A stretch of DNA of 64,000 nucleotides, taken from an uncultured Clostridia bacterium (GTDB lineage Bacteria; Bacillota; Clostridia; Oscillospirales; Ruminococcaceae). Location of the stretch: positions 124,001 to 188,000 of the forward strand of contig CAMVNQ010000001.1 of assembly GCA_947168885.1 (NCBI GenBank). Direction: 5' to 3'. Each line of letters begins with the position of its first letter. Position 1 is the first letter of the stretch. The position numbers and the translations under genes are program-made. The notes under the pieces were generated by a model, which ran no database searches, was not told the origin of the DNA, and worked only from the letters and a program-made list of their open reading frames with translations. Below are positions 1-8,466 of the stretch, in pieces.

Positions 1-855
1 ATCGCGCCTGTTATTGCGTGCGCAACAACGCTTATGAAGAGCCTTGCCGTGTGCTTCGTATTTTCGTTCGTTTCGCTCGTGACGATACTTGTGTGCAGAT
101 TTATCCCGCGCACGATCGTCTATACCATAAGAGTCACGCTTTACACGATAGCGGCGGCGGTAGTCTATATCCCTGCGGCCCTGCTCGCCAACCTTATCTT
201 CGGCGACGCTATAATAAAGGCGGCGGGTGTGTATCTGCCTATACTCATAACGAACTCACTTATCCTCTCAAAGACCGAGACGCGCTTTTATCTTGAGCCG
301 AAAGGCAATATGGCAAAGGACATCATCGGATTTATCATCGGATTTGACATAGCCTGCACGATAACGGGTGCTCTGCGTGAGTTTCTCGCGTCGGGGAAGA
401 TCGCAGGCGCGGAGATACCCATATTCTTCACAATACCGGCGCTTGAAACGACATTTGGCGGGTTCCTTTTCGTAGGGATCGGAGCCGGACTTTTCCGTGC
501 GGTGTATAACTACCGTAAGGCTCATGCGGCGGACGAAGAGGACGAGGATTCTCTCGCGGAATATGCCGAGGATGTCGGCGAGTTTCTTGTCGGTCGTCAT
601 ACACACGGCGACAAGGAGAAGATAAGGATATACAAGGCTGCCGTAAAGAGGGCACAGAGCGAGAACGACCTGCTTGAGATGGAGTTCCTGAGCAACCGGG
701 ACGTGCTTGCGGCTTTTGAAGCTATCGTATCCGAGGGTCAGGAGCTCACTTCGGAAAGCAAAGCCGAAGACGCGGACGATGAGGGCGATGAAACGGAAAC
801 CACCGGTAAAACCGGTGAAACGGAGGGCGGAACGGAAAATGCAGATATTTCTTAA
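1..855 (+). CDS. rnfE: Rnf complex subunit RnfE, 5'-truncated
   Basis: Membrane subunit of the Rnf ferredoxin:NAD+ oxidoreductase, which couples electron transfer to ion translocation. The reading frame is already open at base 1, so the true start lies upstream. The visible 284 residues hold several hydrophobic helices typical of the RnfA/RnfE family, including a segment around residues 124-160 reading GALREFLASGKIAG followed by IPIFFTIPALETTFGGF. The last ~100 residues are a hydrophilic, acidic tail rich in Glu, Asp and Thr; most RnfE proteins end sooner, so this extension is unusual. The stop codon overlaps the start of rnfA by 17 bases, which implies translational coupling. RnfE and RnfA are homologous; the order (E before A) supports this assignment. 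Confidence 0.88.
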   Translation: MAPVIACATTLMKSLAVCFVFSFVSLVTILVCRFIPRTIVYTIRVTLYTIAAAVVYIPAALLANLIFGDAIIKAAGVYLPILITNSLILSKTETRFYLEPKGNMAKDIIGFIIGFDIACTITGALREFLASGKIAGAEIPIFFTIPALETTFGGFLFVGIGAGLFRAVYNYRKAHAADEEDEDSLAEYAEDVGEFLVGRHTHGDKEKIRIYKAAVKRAQSENDLLEMEFLSNRDVLAAFEAIVSEGQELTSESKAEDADDEGDETETTGKTGETEGGTENADIS

Positions 856-1435
856 TATAGTTTCCGCAGCTCTTGCGGCGATATTTATCCAGAACATTAT
901 CCTTGAGCGTGCGCTCGGCGCGAATGTGCTTTTATATGCGTCGCGCAAAAAAGAGCACGTTATCGGGTTTGCAGCGGCGATAACCTATACGACGACTGTT
1001 GCATCGCCGGTAATATGGATATTTGACACTCTTCTCGGAAAGAATGAATATTACGGCTTCATAATGCCGCTGCTGTATGTTTTCACTATTGCGCTTATTT
1101 ATATCGGCACACTTGTCGTGATCTGGCGGTTTTTCCCGTCGTTTTTCAAGACTCTTCGGAAATATGTGCATCTTTCCGTGTTCAACTGCTCGGTCATCGG
1201 CGCGCTTTTCCTTTGCTCACAGCAGGGAAACGATATTTTTGCGTACATCGGCTACGGCTTCGGCACAGGCATTGGTTTCCTCGTAGCAGCGTATCTTCTT
1301 TACGCGGCGTCGGAGCGGCTTAACTCAAAGCTTGTTCCCGCAGCATTCAGAGGTTACCCTATTATGATAGTATATGTCGGTATCCTGTCTCTTGCGCTTT
1401 ACGCATTCACAGGTTACTCTACATCGGCAGTTTGA
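839..1435 (+). CDS. rnfA: Rnf complex subunit RnfA
   Basis: Second small membrane subunit of the Rnf complex, 198 residues and about six transmembrane helices. The start at 839 is chosen because the protein then begins MQIFLNIVSAALAAIFIQN, the usual RnfA N-terminus, with a GGAGGGCGG ribosome site about 10 bases upstream inside rnfE. The NIILERALGAN motif near residue 20 resembles the conserved 'NxxLxxxLG' segment of the family. In most anaerobes rnfB follows rnfA directly. Here a glycosidase-like gene comes next after 163 bases, so the electron-input subunit must be encoded elsewhere or be absent. Confidence 0.9.
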   Translation: MQIFLNIVSAALAAIFIQNIILERALGANVLLYASRKKEHVIGFAAAITYTTTVASPVIWIFDTLLGKNEYYGFIMPLLYVFTIALIYIGTLVVIWRFFPSFFKTLRKYVHLSVFNCSVIGALFLCSQQGNDIFAYIGYGFGTGIGFLVAAYLLYAASERLNSKLVPAAFRGYPIMIVYVGILSLALYAFTGYSTSAV

Positions 1436-1598
1436 TATCAATTGCATAATTATTTTATCCGGTTCGCGGATATATCCCGATCATGACAAGTGTGTTTGCG
1501 GTTCAAAAGAAGAAATGTGCAGTATTGATTATGTCACAATTCAGATAAGCCGCGAAGCAGCACGACAATTATGAATTATAAAGTAAGGAGAATGTGCT

Positions 1599-2903
1599 TT
1601 GGACAGGCGCAGACGTTACGGAAGAAAAATAAAAAAGACCAGGAACCTGTATCGCAGAAAAAAGAGCGCAGGACAAAAGGTCTTTGGTACTGTTATGCTG
1701 GTTATCGCGGCAGCCGCGATAGCCTTTCTCGGGTTCTGCATCGGAAAGCCGCTTCTTGACTACATCGGCAGTATAGGCAAGAACGAGCCTGCGGAATGGA
1801 CCCCAGAGGCTTCATACAGTGCGCGGAGCGAAACCGCATCCGCAGAACCGCCCGCCGATACCGCCGAGCCCGTTCAGGTCACGGAGAGCACGACTCTTCT
1901 CACAGATTCAGAGGTTTCGGGAATTTTCGAAACGGCAGACACAAAGCAGTCTGTCGGCACCAATCAGCCGCACTCGACCTCTGCTCCGGAGAATGACAGC
2001 GATACATCTGTCACACCGTCAGGCTACGATGCGCTGATCTCTATGGAAGCCCCCGCAAGTGCCCTTTCTAACAGCTCATCGCTTTCCGCGGTCATAGCGA
2101 AAGCAAAGTCCGGCGGTTATAACTCGGTAGTGATACAGCTGAAGGACAAGAACGGCTATTTCAGATACAAGACTTCGATAGAAAGTGTTGCTGACACTGA
2201 TCTTATGACCGGAACAATGACTCTTGAAGAGATAATGAGGGTATTCAATGAGAACAATATGGTACCGATAGCGGAGATCGCGGTGCTCGCGGACGAAAAG
2301 GGCTGCGAGACATTCACGGATATGAGCTATAAGTGTCTGGATGCGCCCGATACATCATGGCTCGACTACTCTGAGCGCCCACCGAAGCGTTGGGCTAACC
2401 CCGACAAAGACGCGACCCGCGAGTACTTTGCGAACATCACCGGCGAGCTTGGCTCCGCGGGATTTGAGCATATACTGCTCACGGACGTGATCTTCCCGAA
2501 TTTCCAGAACTATGATACCGTGTACATCGCATCAAAATATTTCGCACCGGAGAGATATATGATGCTCTATAATGTTGTCAAGGCAGGCAACACCATAGAG
2601 ATGAAAGCGTCAGATGTTATCGGCGACGAGTTCGGAAGAACGGCAGAGGTGCTAAAAGACACGTCACAGCTTCGGAATAACAAGATCGCGCTTGTAATAA
2701 GCCGCGGCGATCTTCCCACGGATTCCGGCTATCCTGCGGATGCGAAGGCGCTTGTCGAAACGGTCCTGTCGCTTGCGGAGAAAAAGGCCGGCGGGCTTCC
2801 GATAGTTCCGGTGATCGACGGCTCCGGCTTCGATGACGCAGAAAAGTCCAAGATAACCGCCGCACTTGCTGTTCTCGGATATGAGAGTTTTATAATGCGA
2901 TAA
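1599..2903 (+). CDS. Membrane-anchored putative glycoside hydrolase (DUF4015/GHL-like)
   Basis: The 434-residue protein has a very basic N-terminus, one transmembrane helix at about 28-48, a Ser/Thr/Glu-rich linker to about residue 140, and then a globular domain reaching the C-terminus. That domain resembles the putative glycosyl hydrolase family of DUF4015: SVVIQLKDKNGYFRY, later the strand HILLTDVIFPNF, and a barrel-like alternation of strands and helices. It would face outside the cell. The start is a TTG at 1599 with AAGGAG eight bases upstream; an ATG at 1571 lies in another frame. Substrate is unknown. The family assignment rests on overall pattern, not on a verified catalytic pair. 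Confidence 0.6.
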   Translation: MDRRRRYGRKIKKTRNLYRRKKSAGQKVFGTVMLVIAAAAIAFLGFCIGKPLLDYIGSIGKNEPAEWTPEASYSARSETASAEPPADTAEPVQVTESTTLLTDSEVSGIFETADTKQSVGTNQPHSTSAPENDSDTSVTPSGYDALISMEAPASALSNSSSLSAVIAKAKSGGYNSVVIQLKDKNGYFRYKTSIESVADTDLMTGTMTLEEIMRVFNENNMVPIAEIAVLADEKGCETFTDMSYKCLDAPDTSWLDYSERPPKRWANPDKDATREYFANITGELGSAGFEHILLTDVIFPNFQNYDTVYIASKYFAPERYMMLYNVVKAGNTIEMKASDVIGDEFGRTAEVLKDTSQLRNNKIALVISRGDLPTDSGYPADAKALVETVLSLAEKKAGGLPIVPVIDGSGFDDAEKSKITAALAVLGYESFIMR

Positions 2904-2929
2904 TTGGCAGAACTTTTTCAAAAAATTAC

Positions 2930-2958
2930 TTGCAATTACAGAAAAAATATAGTATAAT
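2930..2958 (+). promoter_or_regulatory. Sigma-A-type promoter upstream of yajC
   Basis: A -35 TTGCAA and a -10 TATAAT lie 17 bases apart. Transcription would start near 2965 and run through the MITE-like element (2985-3149) before reaching yajC at 3189. Confidence 0.7.
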
Positions 2959-2984
2959 ATACATTGTTGCATTTTGTTTAAATG

Positions 2985-3149
2985 TATAGGGAACCTCTAA
3001 AACCCAATTTGAGAGAAAAAGAGCTATCCACGCCGTCTACTGCGTCAAGCCTCCTAACCGGGCGCCAGCCCGGCTTCGTCGGCTTTCCTTGTATCCGACG
3101 CAGCTATCTCATTTTCTCTTTTCAAAGCGGTTTTTAGAGGTACCCTATA
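2985..3149. repeat. MITE-like inverted-repeat element
   Basis: The 165-bp element is bounded by 18-bp terminal inverted repeats (TATAGGGAACCTCTAAAA at left; the right end at 3132-3149 matches its reverse complement with one mismatch). The similarity continues inward with an interrupted GAGAAAAnGAG segment on both arms. The ends are TA-rich, consistent with insertion at a TA target. It encodes no plausible protein. It lies wholly within the predicted yajC leader. Confidence 0.6.
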
Positions 3150-3188
3150 GGCAATACCGTAAAACCCCGGAAAAGAAAGGACATAAGT

Positions 3189-3548
3189 ATGGAATTATTT
3201 CAGTTAATGGCAGCAACGACCACCGATCCCGCACAAGGCGGAGCAAACTGGTCAACACTTCTCTTTACATTCGTACCGCTCATAGGAATGGTGGTTATAT
3301 TCTATTTTCTTCTTATCCGCCCCGAAAAGAAGCGCGCAAAGAAGGAAAAGGAAATGCGTGAAAACATTCAGGTCGCCGATGAAGTTGTTACTATCGGCGG
3401 AATTATCGGCAGAGTGCTCAGCATACAGGAAGATACTATCGTTGTCGAGACAGGAAGCGACCGTAACCGCATCCGCGTTCTCAAGACAGCTATCGCCGAG
3501 AACCGCACCGCTCACGACGACGTGGAAAAAGTCACAATAAAGAAGTAA
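3189..3548 (+). CDS. yajC: Preprotein translocase accessory subunit YajC
   Basis: Single-span membrane protein of 119 residues that associates with the Sec translocon (SecDF-YajC). The N-terminal ~20 residues precede one transmembrane helix (about 24-43, ending FYFLLIRPEKKRAK, the family's hallmark positively charged boundary). A cytosolic domain follows, with VADEVVTIGGIIGRV, the conserved YajC core. An AAAGAAAGGA site precedes the ATG. A strong intrinsic terminator follows the stop, so the gene looks monocistronic. Neither tgt nor secDF, frequent neighbours, is adjacent. Confidence 0.95.
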   Translation: MELFQLMAATTTDPAQGGANWSTLLFTFVPLIGMVVIFYFLLIRPEKKRAKKEKEMRENIQVADEVVTIGGIIGRVLSIQEDTIVVETGSDRNRIRVLKTAIAENRTAHDDVEKVTIKK

Positions 3549-3572
3549 AACGCGATATAAAAGAATATCACC

Positions 3573-3604
3573 AAGACCGTTTCCATTCGGGAGCGGTCTT
3601 TTTT
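3573..3604 (+). terminator. Intrinsic terminator after yajC
   Basis: A 12-bp hairpin (outer AAGACCG/CGGTCTT, loop ATTC) is followed at once by a T run. Confidence 0.85.
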
Positions 3605-3737
3605 ATGCATAAAAAACGGCTCGCCGGAAATAATAAAACAGCATTGATATTGGTTTTGTTCTGACCAAAAACTTTTCTTCGAGTCGGAAGGAAACCGGTA
3701 TGAATGCATACGACAAACCGAAAGGAAATGATATATC

Positions 3738-4754
3738 ATGAAGATCAAAGCAGCATTACTGATCTGTGCACTGCTCGGTGTGATTTTCTCACTCGGCGGC
3801 TGTGTGGATAAGAATAAGGACGCCGGTCAGTCCGGAACGACCACGACAACTACCGTCGGCGGGAGCACAGTGACGACAACAACGACCGTCACTACTACCA
3901 CAATGGACGGAGAGTATGAAGCCGGCAGGGACGGGATAGTCACGGACGGAACAAACAGCGGCGGTGATGACGAAGACCCGTTCAGCGACAGGGACGGCGG
4001 TACTGTACCGGAAACGGATACGACCATGGATTCATCTGACGAGGCGGCTTTCGCCCCGTCTTACATTGGCAGGACTGCCATAAAGAACGAAAAGATCGGC
4101 TGGGGACTCGGAAAGGAACGAGACAGAAGCAACCGCCCTGTTGACGCGGTAAGGGCGGAGGAGCAGTATAAAGCCTATGACGCACATTTTCTGGCTTCCG
4201 ACGGGAAGATATGTCTCACATTCGACGAAGGCTATGAGAACGGCTATACCGCTGCGATACTTGACACGCTCAAGGAAAAGGGCGTGAAAGCCGTGTTCTT
4301 TGTGACATACGATTACTGCCGTACCGCCCCGGAGCTTGTGCGCCGCATGATAGATGAGGGTCATATCGTCGGCAATCACACATGGGCGCACCCGTCGCTC
4401 CCGGATCTTACGCAGAAGGAGGTCTGGGCGGATGTCACAAAGCTGCAGCAATACGTTCTTGACGAGTTCGGCTATGAGATGAAGCTTTTCCGTTTCCCGA
4501 AAGGCGAATTTTCCGAGAGAACGCTCGATGATGTGCATAATCTTGGGCTTACAACGCTTTTCTGGTCGTTCGCTTACGCAGACTGGGACACAAACACAAA
4601 GACCGACCCTGCCGAGGCCCTCGCAAAGATAAAGGACTCGACCCACAGCGGGATCTATCTGCTGCACGCGGTCTCGGAGACAAATGCGCAGATAATCGGT
4701 ACAGTCATAGACTACTGGCGCGATCAGGGATATGAAGTCGGAGCTGATTTGTGA
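3738..4754 (+). CDS. Polysaccharide deacetylase lipoprotein (PdaA-like)
   Basis: Secreted lipoprotein of 338 residues. A signal peptide ends in the lipobox LGGC with Cys22. A Thr-rich, then Asp/Glu-rich linker of about 80 residues follows, then a NodB-type carbohydrate esterase 4 domain (about 155-338). Motif 1 is TFDEGYENGYT at 161-171, motif 2 HTWAH at 214-218, motif 3 RFPKG at 252-256. The YENGYT extension is characteristic of PdaA, the muramic-acid deacetylase needed for delta-lactam formation in spore cortex. The second Asp of the usual TFDDG is Glu here, whereas PdaA of Bacillus has Asn. Spore-cortex deacetylation is a family-based inference; general peptidoglycan deacetylation is the alternative. 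Confidence 0.85.
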   Translation: MKIKAALLICALLGVIFSLGGCVDKNKDAGQSGTTTTTTVGGSTVTTTTTVTTTTMDGEYEAGRDGIVTDGTNSGGDDEDPFSDRDGGTVPETDTTMDSSDEAAFAPSYIGRTAIKNEKIGWGLGKERDRSNRPVDAVRAEEQYKAYDAHFLASDGKICLTFDEGYENGYTAAILDTLKEKGVKAVFFVTYDYCRTAPELVRRMIDEGHIVGNHTWAHPSLPDLTQKEVWADVTKLQQYVLDEFGYEMKLFRFPKGEFSERTLDDVHNLGLTTLFWSFAYADWDTNTKTDPAEALAKIKDSTHSGIYLLHAVSETNAQIIGTVIDYWRDQGYEVGADL

Positions 4755-4761
4755 AAAATCA

Positions 4762-4785
4762 AAGCCCCCGCGAAAGCGGGGGCTT
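4762..4785. terminator. Terminator hairpin shared by convergent genes
   Basis: Perfect 10-bp GC-rich stem AAGCCCCCGC / GCGGGGGCTT with a GAAA tetraloop, between the convergent deacetylase and glyS genes. T-rich tracts are short on both sides, so it is likely to act in both directions. Confidence 0.75.
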
Positions 4786-4794
4786 ATCGTTTAC

Positions 4795-6171
4795 TCAGAA
4801 GAATATGCGTTCTTCAATATACTTTCTTACGTCGTCGATCGGTATTCTTACCTGCTGCATGGAATCACGCTCACGAACGGTAACACACTTGTCGTTTTCA
4901 CTGTCGAAATCGTATGTTACGCAGAACGGAGTTCCGATCTCGTCTTCACGGCGGTAGCGCTTACCGATAGCGCCTGCGTCGTCGTAGTCAACGGGGAAGT
5001 ACTTGCAGAGTTCGTCCGCGATAGCCTGTGCAGGCTCGGCAAGCTTCTTCGAGAGCGGGAGAACGGCAGCCTTGAACGGAGCGAGGAACGGGTGGAAGTG
5101 CATAACGGTTCTTGTTGTGCCGTCTTCGAGCTGTTCTTCGTCATAAGCCTCGGTAACGAGCGACAGGAACAGACGCTCAACGCCGAGTGACGGCTCGATT
5201 ACATAAGGAACGTACTTCTCGTTGGTCTCAGGGTCGAAGTATTCAAGCTTCTGACCGCTTGTCTTTATGTGCTGTGTGAGGTCATAGTCGGTTCTGTCCG
5301 CAACGCCCCAGAGTTCGCCCCAGCCGAACGGGAACATATATTCAAAGTCTGTGGTTGCTTTTGAGTAGAAGCAGAGCTCCTCAGGGCTGTGGTCACGCAG
5401 ACGCAGGTTCTCTTCCTTTATGCCGAGAGAGAGCAGCCAGTTCTTGCAGAAATCTTTCCAGTAATGGAACCAGTCGAGATCTGTGCCGGGCTTGCAGAAG
5501 AATTCGAGCTCCATCTGCTCGAATTCGCGGACGCGGAAGATGAAGTTGCCGGGAGTTATCTCGTTTCTGAAGGATTTGCCGACCTGACCCACACCGAACG
5601 GGATCTTCTTGCGGGTGGTGCGCTGAACATTCGCGAAGTTAACGAAGATGCCCTGCGCGGTCTCGGGGCGGAGATAAAGCTCGGACTTGCTGTCTTCGGT
5701 AACGCCCTGGAAAGTCTTGAACATGAGGTTGAACTGTCTTATATCGGTGAAGTTAGCCTTGCCGCAGTTCGGACAGGTTATGCCCTTGTCGCGGATATAG
5801 TTCATCATCTGATCGTTTGACCAGCCCGCAACGTTTGTTCCGTCGAAATCTTCAATAAGATTGTCGGCGCGGTGGCGGGTCTTGCACTCCTTACAGTCCA
5901 TGAGCGGGTCGGAGAAGCCGCCGATATGACCGGAAGCCACCCATGTCTGCGGGTTCATGAGAATAGCGCTGTCGAGACCGACGTTGTACTTGTTCTCCTG
6001 AACGAACTTCTTGAGCCATGCGCGCTTGATGTTGTTCTTGAGTTCAACACCGAGCGGGCCGTAGTCCCATGTGTTCGCAAGACCGCCGTAGATCTCGCTT
6101 CCGGGGTAGATGAAGCCGCGTCCCTTGCAGAGAGCGACGAGCTTGTCCATGGTTTTTTCTGTGTTCTGCAT
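4795..6171 (-). CDS. glyS: Glycyl-tRNA synthetase (single-chain, dimeric type)
   Basis: Class II aminoacyl-tRNA synthetase that charges tRNA-Gly. At 458 residues it is the alpha2 (archaeal/eukaryotic-like) form, not the split GlyQ+GlyS form. The N-terminus carries [12 protein letters not shown] and the motif-2 region [16 protein letters not shown]-terminal anticodon-binding domain begins near [14 protein letters not shown] four-cysteine cluster is seen as CKEC (about residues 93-96) and CPNC. Start ATG at 6171 has AAAGGAAC upstream. The upstream gene on the same strand is a lipoprotein 73 bases away; no T-box leader fits in that gap. Confidence 0.96.
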   Translation of the reverse strand: MQNTEKTMDKLVALCKGRGFIYPGSEIYGGLANTWDYGPLGVELKNNIKRAWLKKFVQENKYNVGLDSAILMNPQTWVASGHIGGFSDPLMDCKECKTRHRADNLIEDFDGTNVAGWSNDQMMNYIRDKGITCPNCGKANFTDIRQFNLMFKTFQGVTEDSKSELYLRPETAQGIFVNFANVQRTTRKKIPFGVGQVGKSFRNEITPGNFIFRVREFEQMELEFFCKPGTDLDWFHYWKDFCKNWLLSLGIKEENLRLRDHSPEELCFYSKATTDFEYMFPFGWGELWGVADRTDYDLTQHIKTSGQKLEYFDPETNEKYVPYVIEPSLGVERLFLSLVTEAYDEEQLEDGTTRTVMHFHPFLAPFKAAVLPLSKKLAEPAQAIADELCKYFPVDYDDAGAIGKRYRREDEIGTPFCVTYDFDSENDKCVTVRERDSMQQVRIPIDDVRKYIEERIFF

Positions 6172-6244
6172 TTTATATTGTTCCTTTCATATAAATATCA
6201 CTTTGTCATAAACGTCCGTGAAAGACTTTTCACGGGTGGTCGGG

Positions 6245-6835
6245 TCACTTGTCTATATCAGCCTTTACGGTTTTTATAAGATCGAGATAAACCTCTGTAA
6301 AGAAACCGGTAGTCTGCTCTATTTCTTTATTGATCGCTTCAACTTCTATCCTGTCATCCTCGGTGAGATCGTCACCCTTTTTGCAGTACCCTATGAATTT
6401 CCTGCACAGGTTTATATAATCATACTCCGCGGAGAGGGAAGAAACGAGCTTTGTCTGCATAACCGTATATTCCGACGGCGCAGAGATAGCCTTCATTTTA
6501 TCAAGCGCCGCTTCCATGTTGTCAAGCGTTTTTTCTGCCTCATCAAAATTATGTGCTTCGAGCTCGTCAGCAAACGGAAAGCTGCTGTTCGCATACTCGT
6601 GGAACGTGTCCTTGAGCTGTTCGAGATATGCTTTTGCGGCTTCTTTATCGCCACCGTCCTTGCTTGCCGAGGAAGCGTCACCGTCATCGTTTTTTACCGC
6701 AGTCGTTTCTTTATCGGCTTCTGTTTCTGCGGTCGTTTCGAGCTTTGTCGGGTTCAGATTACTGTTCCCGCAGCCCGAAGCTATCATTGTCGCGAGCACG
6801 AGCGATAAAACTATCGCTTTACACCTGTTTTTCAT
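6245..6835 (-). CDS. Lipoprotein of unknown function
   Basis: A 196-residue lipoprotein with a clear signal peptide ending in IASGC (Cys22). An acidic, Thr/Ser-rich linker (to about residue 60) leads into a mostly alpha-helical domain (about 64-196), with helices such as AKAYLEQLKDTFHEYANSSF and a long stretch of Glu/Lys heptads. No catalytic motif was recognised. The helical bundle and surface location would suit a binding or scaffolding protein, but nothing in the sequence shows a partner. It precedes glyS on the same strand; a hairpin without a T run lies between them, so co-transcription is possible. Confidence 0.75.
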   Translation of the reverse strand: MKNRCKAIVLSLVLATMIASGCGNSNLNPTKLETTAETEADKETTAVKNDDGDASSASKDGGDKEAAKAYLEQLKDTFHEYANSSFPFADELEAHNFDEAEKTLDNMEAALDKMKAISAPSEYTVMQTKLVSSLSAEYDYINLCRKFIGYCKKGDDLTEDDRIEVEAINKEIEQTTGFFTEVYLDLIKTVKADIDK

Positions 6836-6969
6836 TTTATCACCTTACCAACATTACTGTTTCAGAGCATTCTCTATCAATCGCGCGAATTTGCTTTGCA
6901 AAAAGCATATAGTGTATTATAGCATATCCGACGGAAAATGTCAATATTAAGGCATTGACAGAGAAATTA

Positions 6970-6998
6970 TTGACAAATTTCATTAGATATGGTATTAT
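6970..6998 (+). promoter_or_regulatory. Promoter for the folded RNA and lipoprotein gene
   Basis: Consensus -35 TTGACA and -10 TATTAT separated by 17 bases. The predicted start, about seven bases after the -10 box, coincides with the first base of the long stem at 7005. Confidence 0.8.
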
Positions 6999-7003
6999 AT
7001 AGG

Positions 7004-7183
7004 TGCTACATAAATCCGAATATTATGCACTCTGAATGCCCATTTCTATCTATGGTAGGAATGCAGGCTTTTTCGTGGCGTTTAGAGTAGGCATATTGTG
7101 CGCTTTTGCGTTTCGGATTTGTGTAGCAGCAATAAGGCTTGTATTTTTACGGTGCGCAGCCTTGTTGCTGCGCATTTTTGTTT
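7004..7183 (+). ncRNA. Structured RNA (6S-like or leader RNA) ending in a terminator
   Basis: The closing stem pairs 7005-7020 (GCTACATAAATCCGAA) with 7112-7127 over 16 bp with one G-U. An 11-bp stem pairs 7030-7040 with 7077-7087, with G-U pairs. A 10-bp hairpin at 7041-7063 has a 3-base loop. A large asymmetric bubble separates the closing stem from the rest, with a small GCGCTTTTGCG hairpin on its 3' side. This outline recalls 6S RNA, but a riboswitch-like leader of the downstream lipoprotein gene is equally possible. A terminator (7153-7160 with 7167-7174, then T5) ends the unit. An alternative 13-bp pairing of 7126-7138 with 7159-7171 would disrupt that terminator stem. Confidence 0.6.
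7153..7183 (+). terminator. Intrinsic terminator at the end of the structured RNA
   Basis: Perfect 8-bp stem TGCGCAGC / GCTGCGCA with loop CTTGTT, followed by TTTTTGTTTT. It lies 36 bases before the ATG of the lipoprotein gene, so it could act as an attenuator. Confidence 0.85.
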
Positions 7184-7218
7184 TGTTAATTATTTAGCGC
7201 GCCGTTTTGGAGGTTAAT

Positions 7219-8352
7219 ATGAAACACACAAAGAAAGCCGCTATCTTATTGGCGTCGATAATGACACTTTCTGCTTGCGGAAACGGAAATCAGGCAGCAA
7301 GCACAGAGAAAAAGCAAGCCGAGACCACAACTGCGGCGGCGACCGTCGAGGAAAAGACAACAACCGCAAAAGCGGACGAAGCAACCGCCGCAGAAGCGAC
7401 CACAACATCAGCCCCTGCCGAGGAGACCACCACCACGACAGAAGCACCCAAAGCCGCAGAATATCCGATAACGGTAGAATATGACAGCGAAATATTCAAT
7501 GTTGACGGATTTGTCAACGGCGAGGCTGCACTTCTGGACGTAGAAAAGCATACGGTGCTGTATATCAGTGAAAACGGTGAAACAAGAACCATAGAGCTCC
7601 CCGAAGATTGTTATGAATTTTATAATGTGGCTGACGGAATTTATGCCGATAACTTCCAACGATTATTTGATGCTGACGGAAATAATATTACAAACAAATA
7701 TATATCGGACGAAAATAGCGAAATATATGCTTGTGGCAAAGGTGGTTTGTTGATACAAACTTACGACGATAACTTTAACCGTGTCTTTGGTTTAATGGAC
7801 TTTAACGGAAACTGGATAGCAGCACCGGACAAAGAAAATGTCTTTACTAAATGGGTTGATGAACTACGGCAAGGCGGCAGCCTTGACTTTCCTTCTTACC
7901 GAACAACTCTTGGTAATTATGTTTGCGCTGTTAGTAACGGAGAAGACGGACTTAAGATATTTGACATGAAGAATAATAAGATCGTTGCTACGATCAATTC
8001 TTATCCCAAGGATTCTTTTTACGTGGAAAAAAGTATATTGACTGATGACTCAATAATTGTACCTACCCAATATGATGAGAATACCAAAACCACCACTTTC
8101 ACCAAAGTGAATTTATCCACAGGCGAACAGACAACGTTTGAGCTTGAAGGAGAAGCCAGTTATCCAAACGCTTTGAAGGCCGGAAAAAACAGCTATGTGA
8201 TATATGATGACAATTATCAGAATAAAATCGGTGAAATAACTTCAGGCGATTTAGAACACATCGACAAGAACGGTTATTGGGTAAAGGAAGACAACGACTT
8301 TGTTTATTATACGATCGAAGGCGAAAAGAGAATGATAGTAAGGTCCAAATAA
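7219..8352 (+). CDS. Lipoprotein with beta-propeller-like domain
   Basis: The ATG at 7219 is preferred over the in-frame TTG at 7207 because GGAGG (7209-7213) sits just ahead of it and the signal peptide then begins MKHTKK. The lipobox is LSAC with Cys20. A low-complexity linker of Thr, Ala and Glu follows to about residue 78. The remaining ~300 residues are beta-rich, with repeated YxDxxxN-type turns (FQRLFDADGNNITN, FNRVFGLMDFNGNW, GLKIFDMKNNKIV), as in WG-repeat or propeller-like surface proteins. No enzyme motif was found. Expression would depend on read-through of the terminator at 7153. Confidence 0.75.
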   Translation: MKHTKKAAILLASIMTLSACGNGNQAASTEKKQAETTTAAATVEEKTTTAKADEATAAEATTTSAPAEETTTTTEAPKAAEYPITVEYDSEIFNVDGFVNGEAALLDVEKHTVLYISENGETRTIELPEDCYEFYNVADGIYADNFQRLFDADGNNITNKYISDENSEIYACGKGGLLIQTYDDNFNRVFGLMDFNGNWIAAPDKENVFTKWVDELRQGGSLDFPSYRTTLGNYVCAVSNGEDGLKIFDMKNNKIVATINSYPKDSFYVEKSILTDDSIIVPTQYDENTKTTTFTKVNLSTGEQTTFELEGEASYPNALKAGKNSYVIYDDNYQNKIGEITSGDLEHIDKNGYWVKEDNDFVYYTIEGEKRMIVRSK

Positions 8353-8356
8353 CACA

Positions 8357-8395
8357 ACACCCCCGAAGCTGCACAAAAAGCAGTCTCGGGGGTGT
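8357..8395 (+). terminator. Terminator after the propeller-like lipoprotein gene
   Basis: Long hairpin ACACCCCCGA...TCGGGGGTGT, with an inner CTGC/GCAG pairing and an AG/TC internal mismatch. The following T run is poor (TTTGGTT). Confidence 0.65.
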
Positions 8396-8466
8396 TTGGT
8401 TATATAGTTCTGTTATGCGATTAACGAATCTCCGTGTTACGGCATTCGCCGCCGCGCGTCCGCGGC

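Noticed and set aside
1374-1574. A 66-residue ORF after rnfA as a possible remnant of rnfB
   Set aside because: It has none of the cysteine motifs of RnfB and overlaps rnfA in another frame.
3089-3361. An ORF covering the right end of the MITE-like element and the yajC start
   Set aside because: It is in a different frame from the clear yajC gene and starts inside the inverted repeat.
6172-6244. A T-box leader before glyS
   Set aside because: The gap is 73 bases and has only a short hairpin CCGTGAAA/TTTCACGG without a T run.
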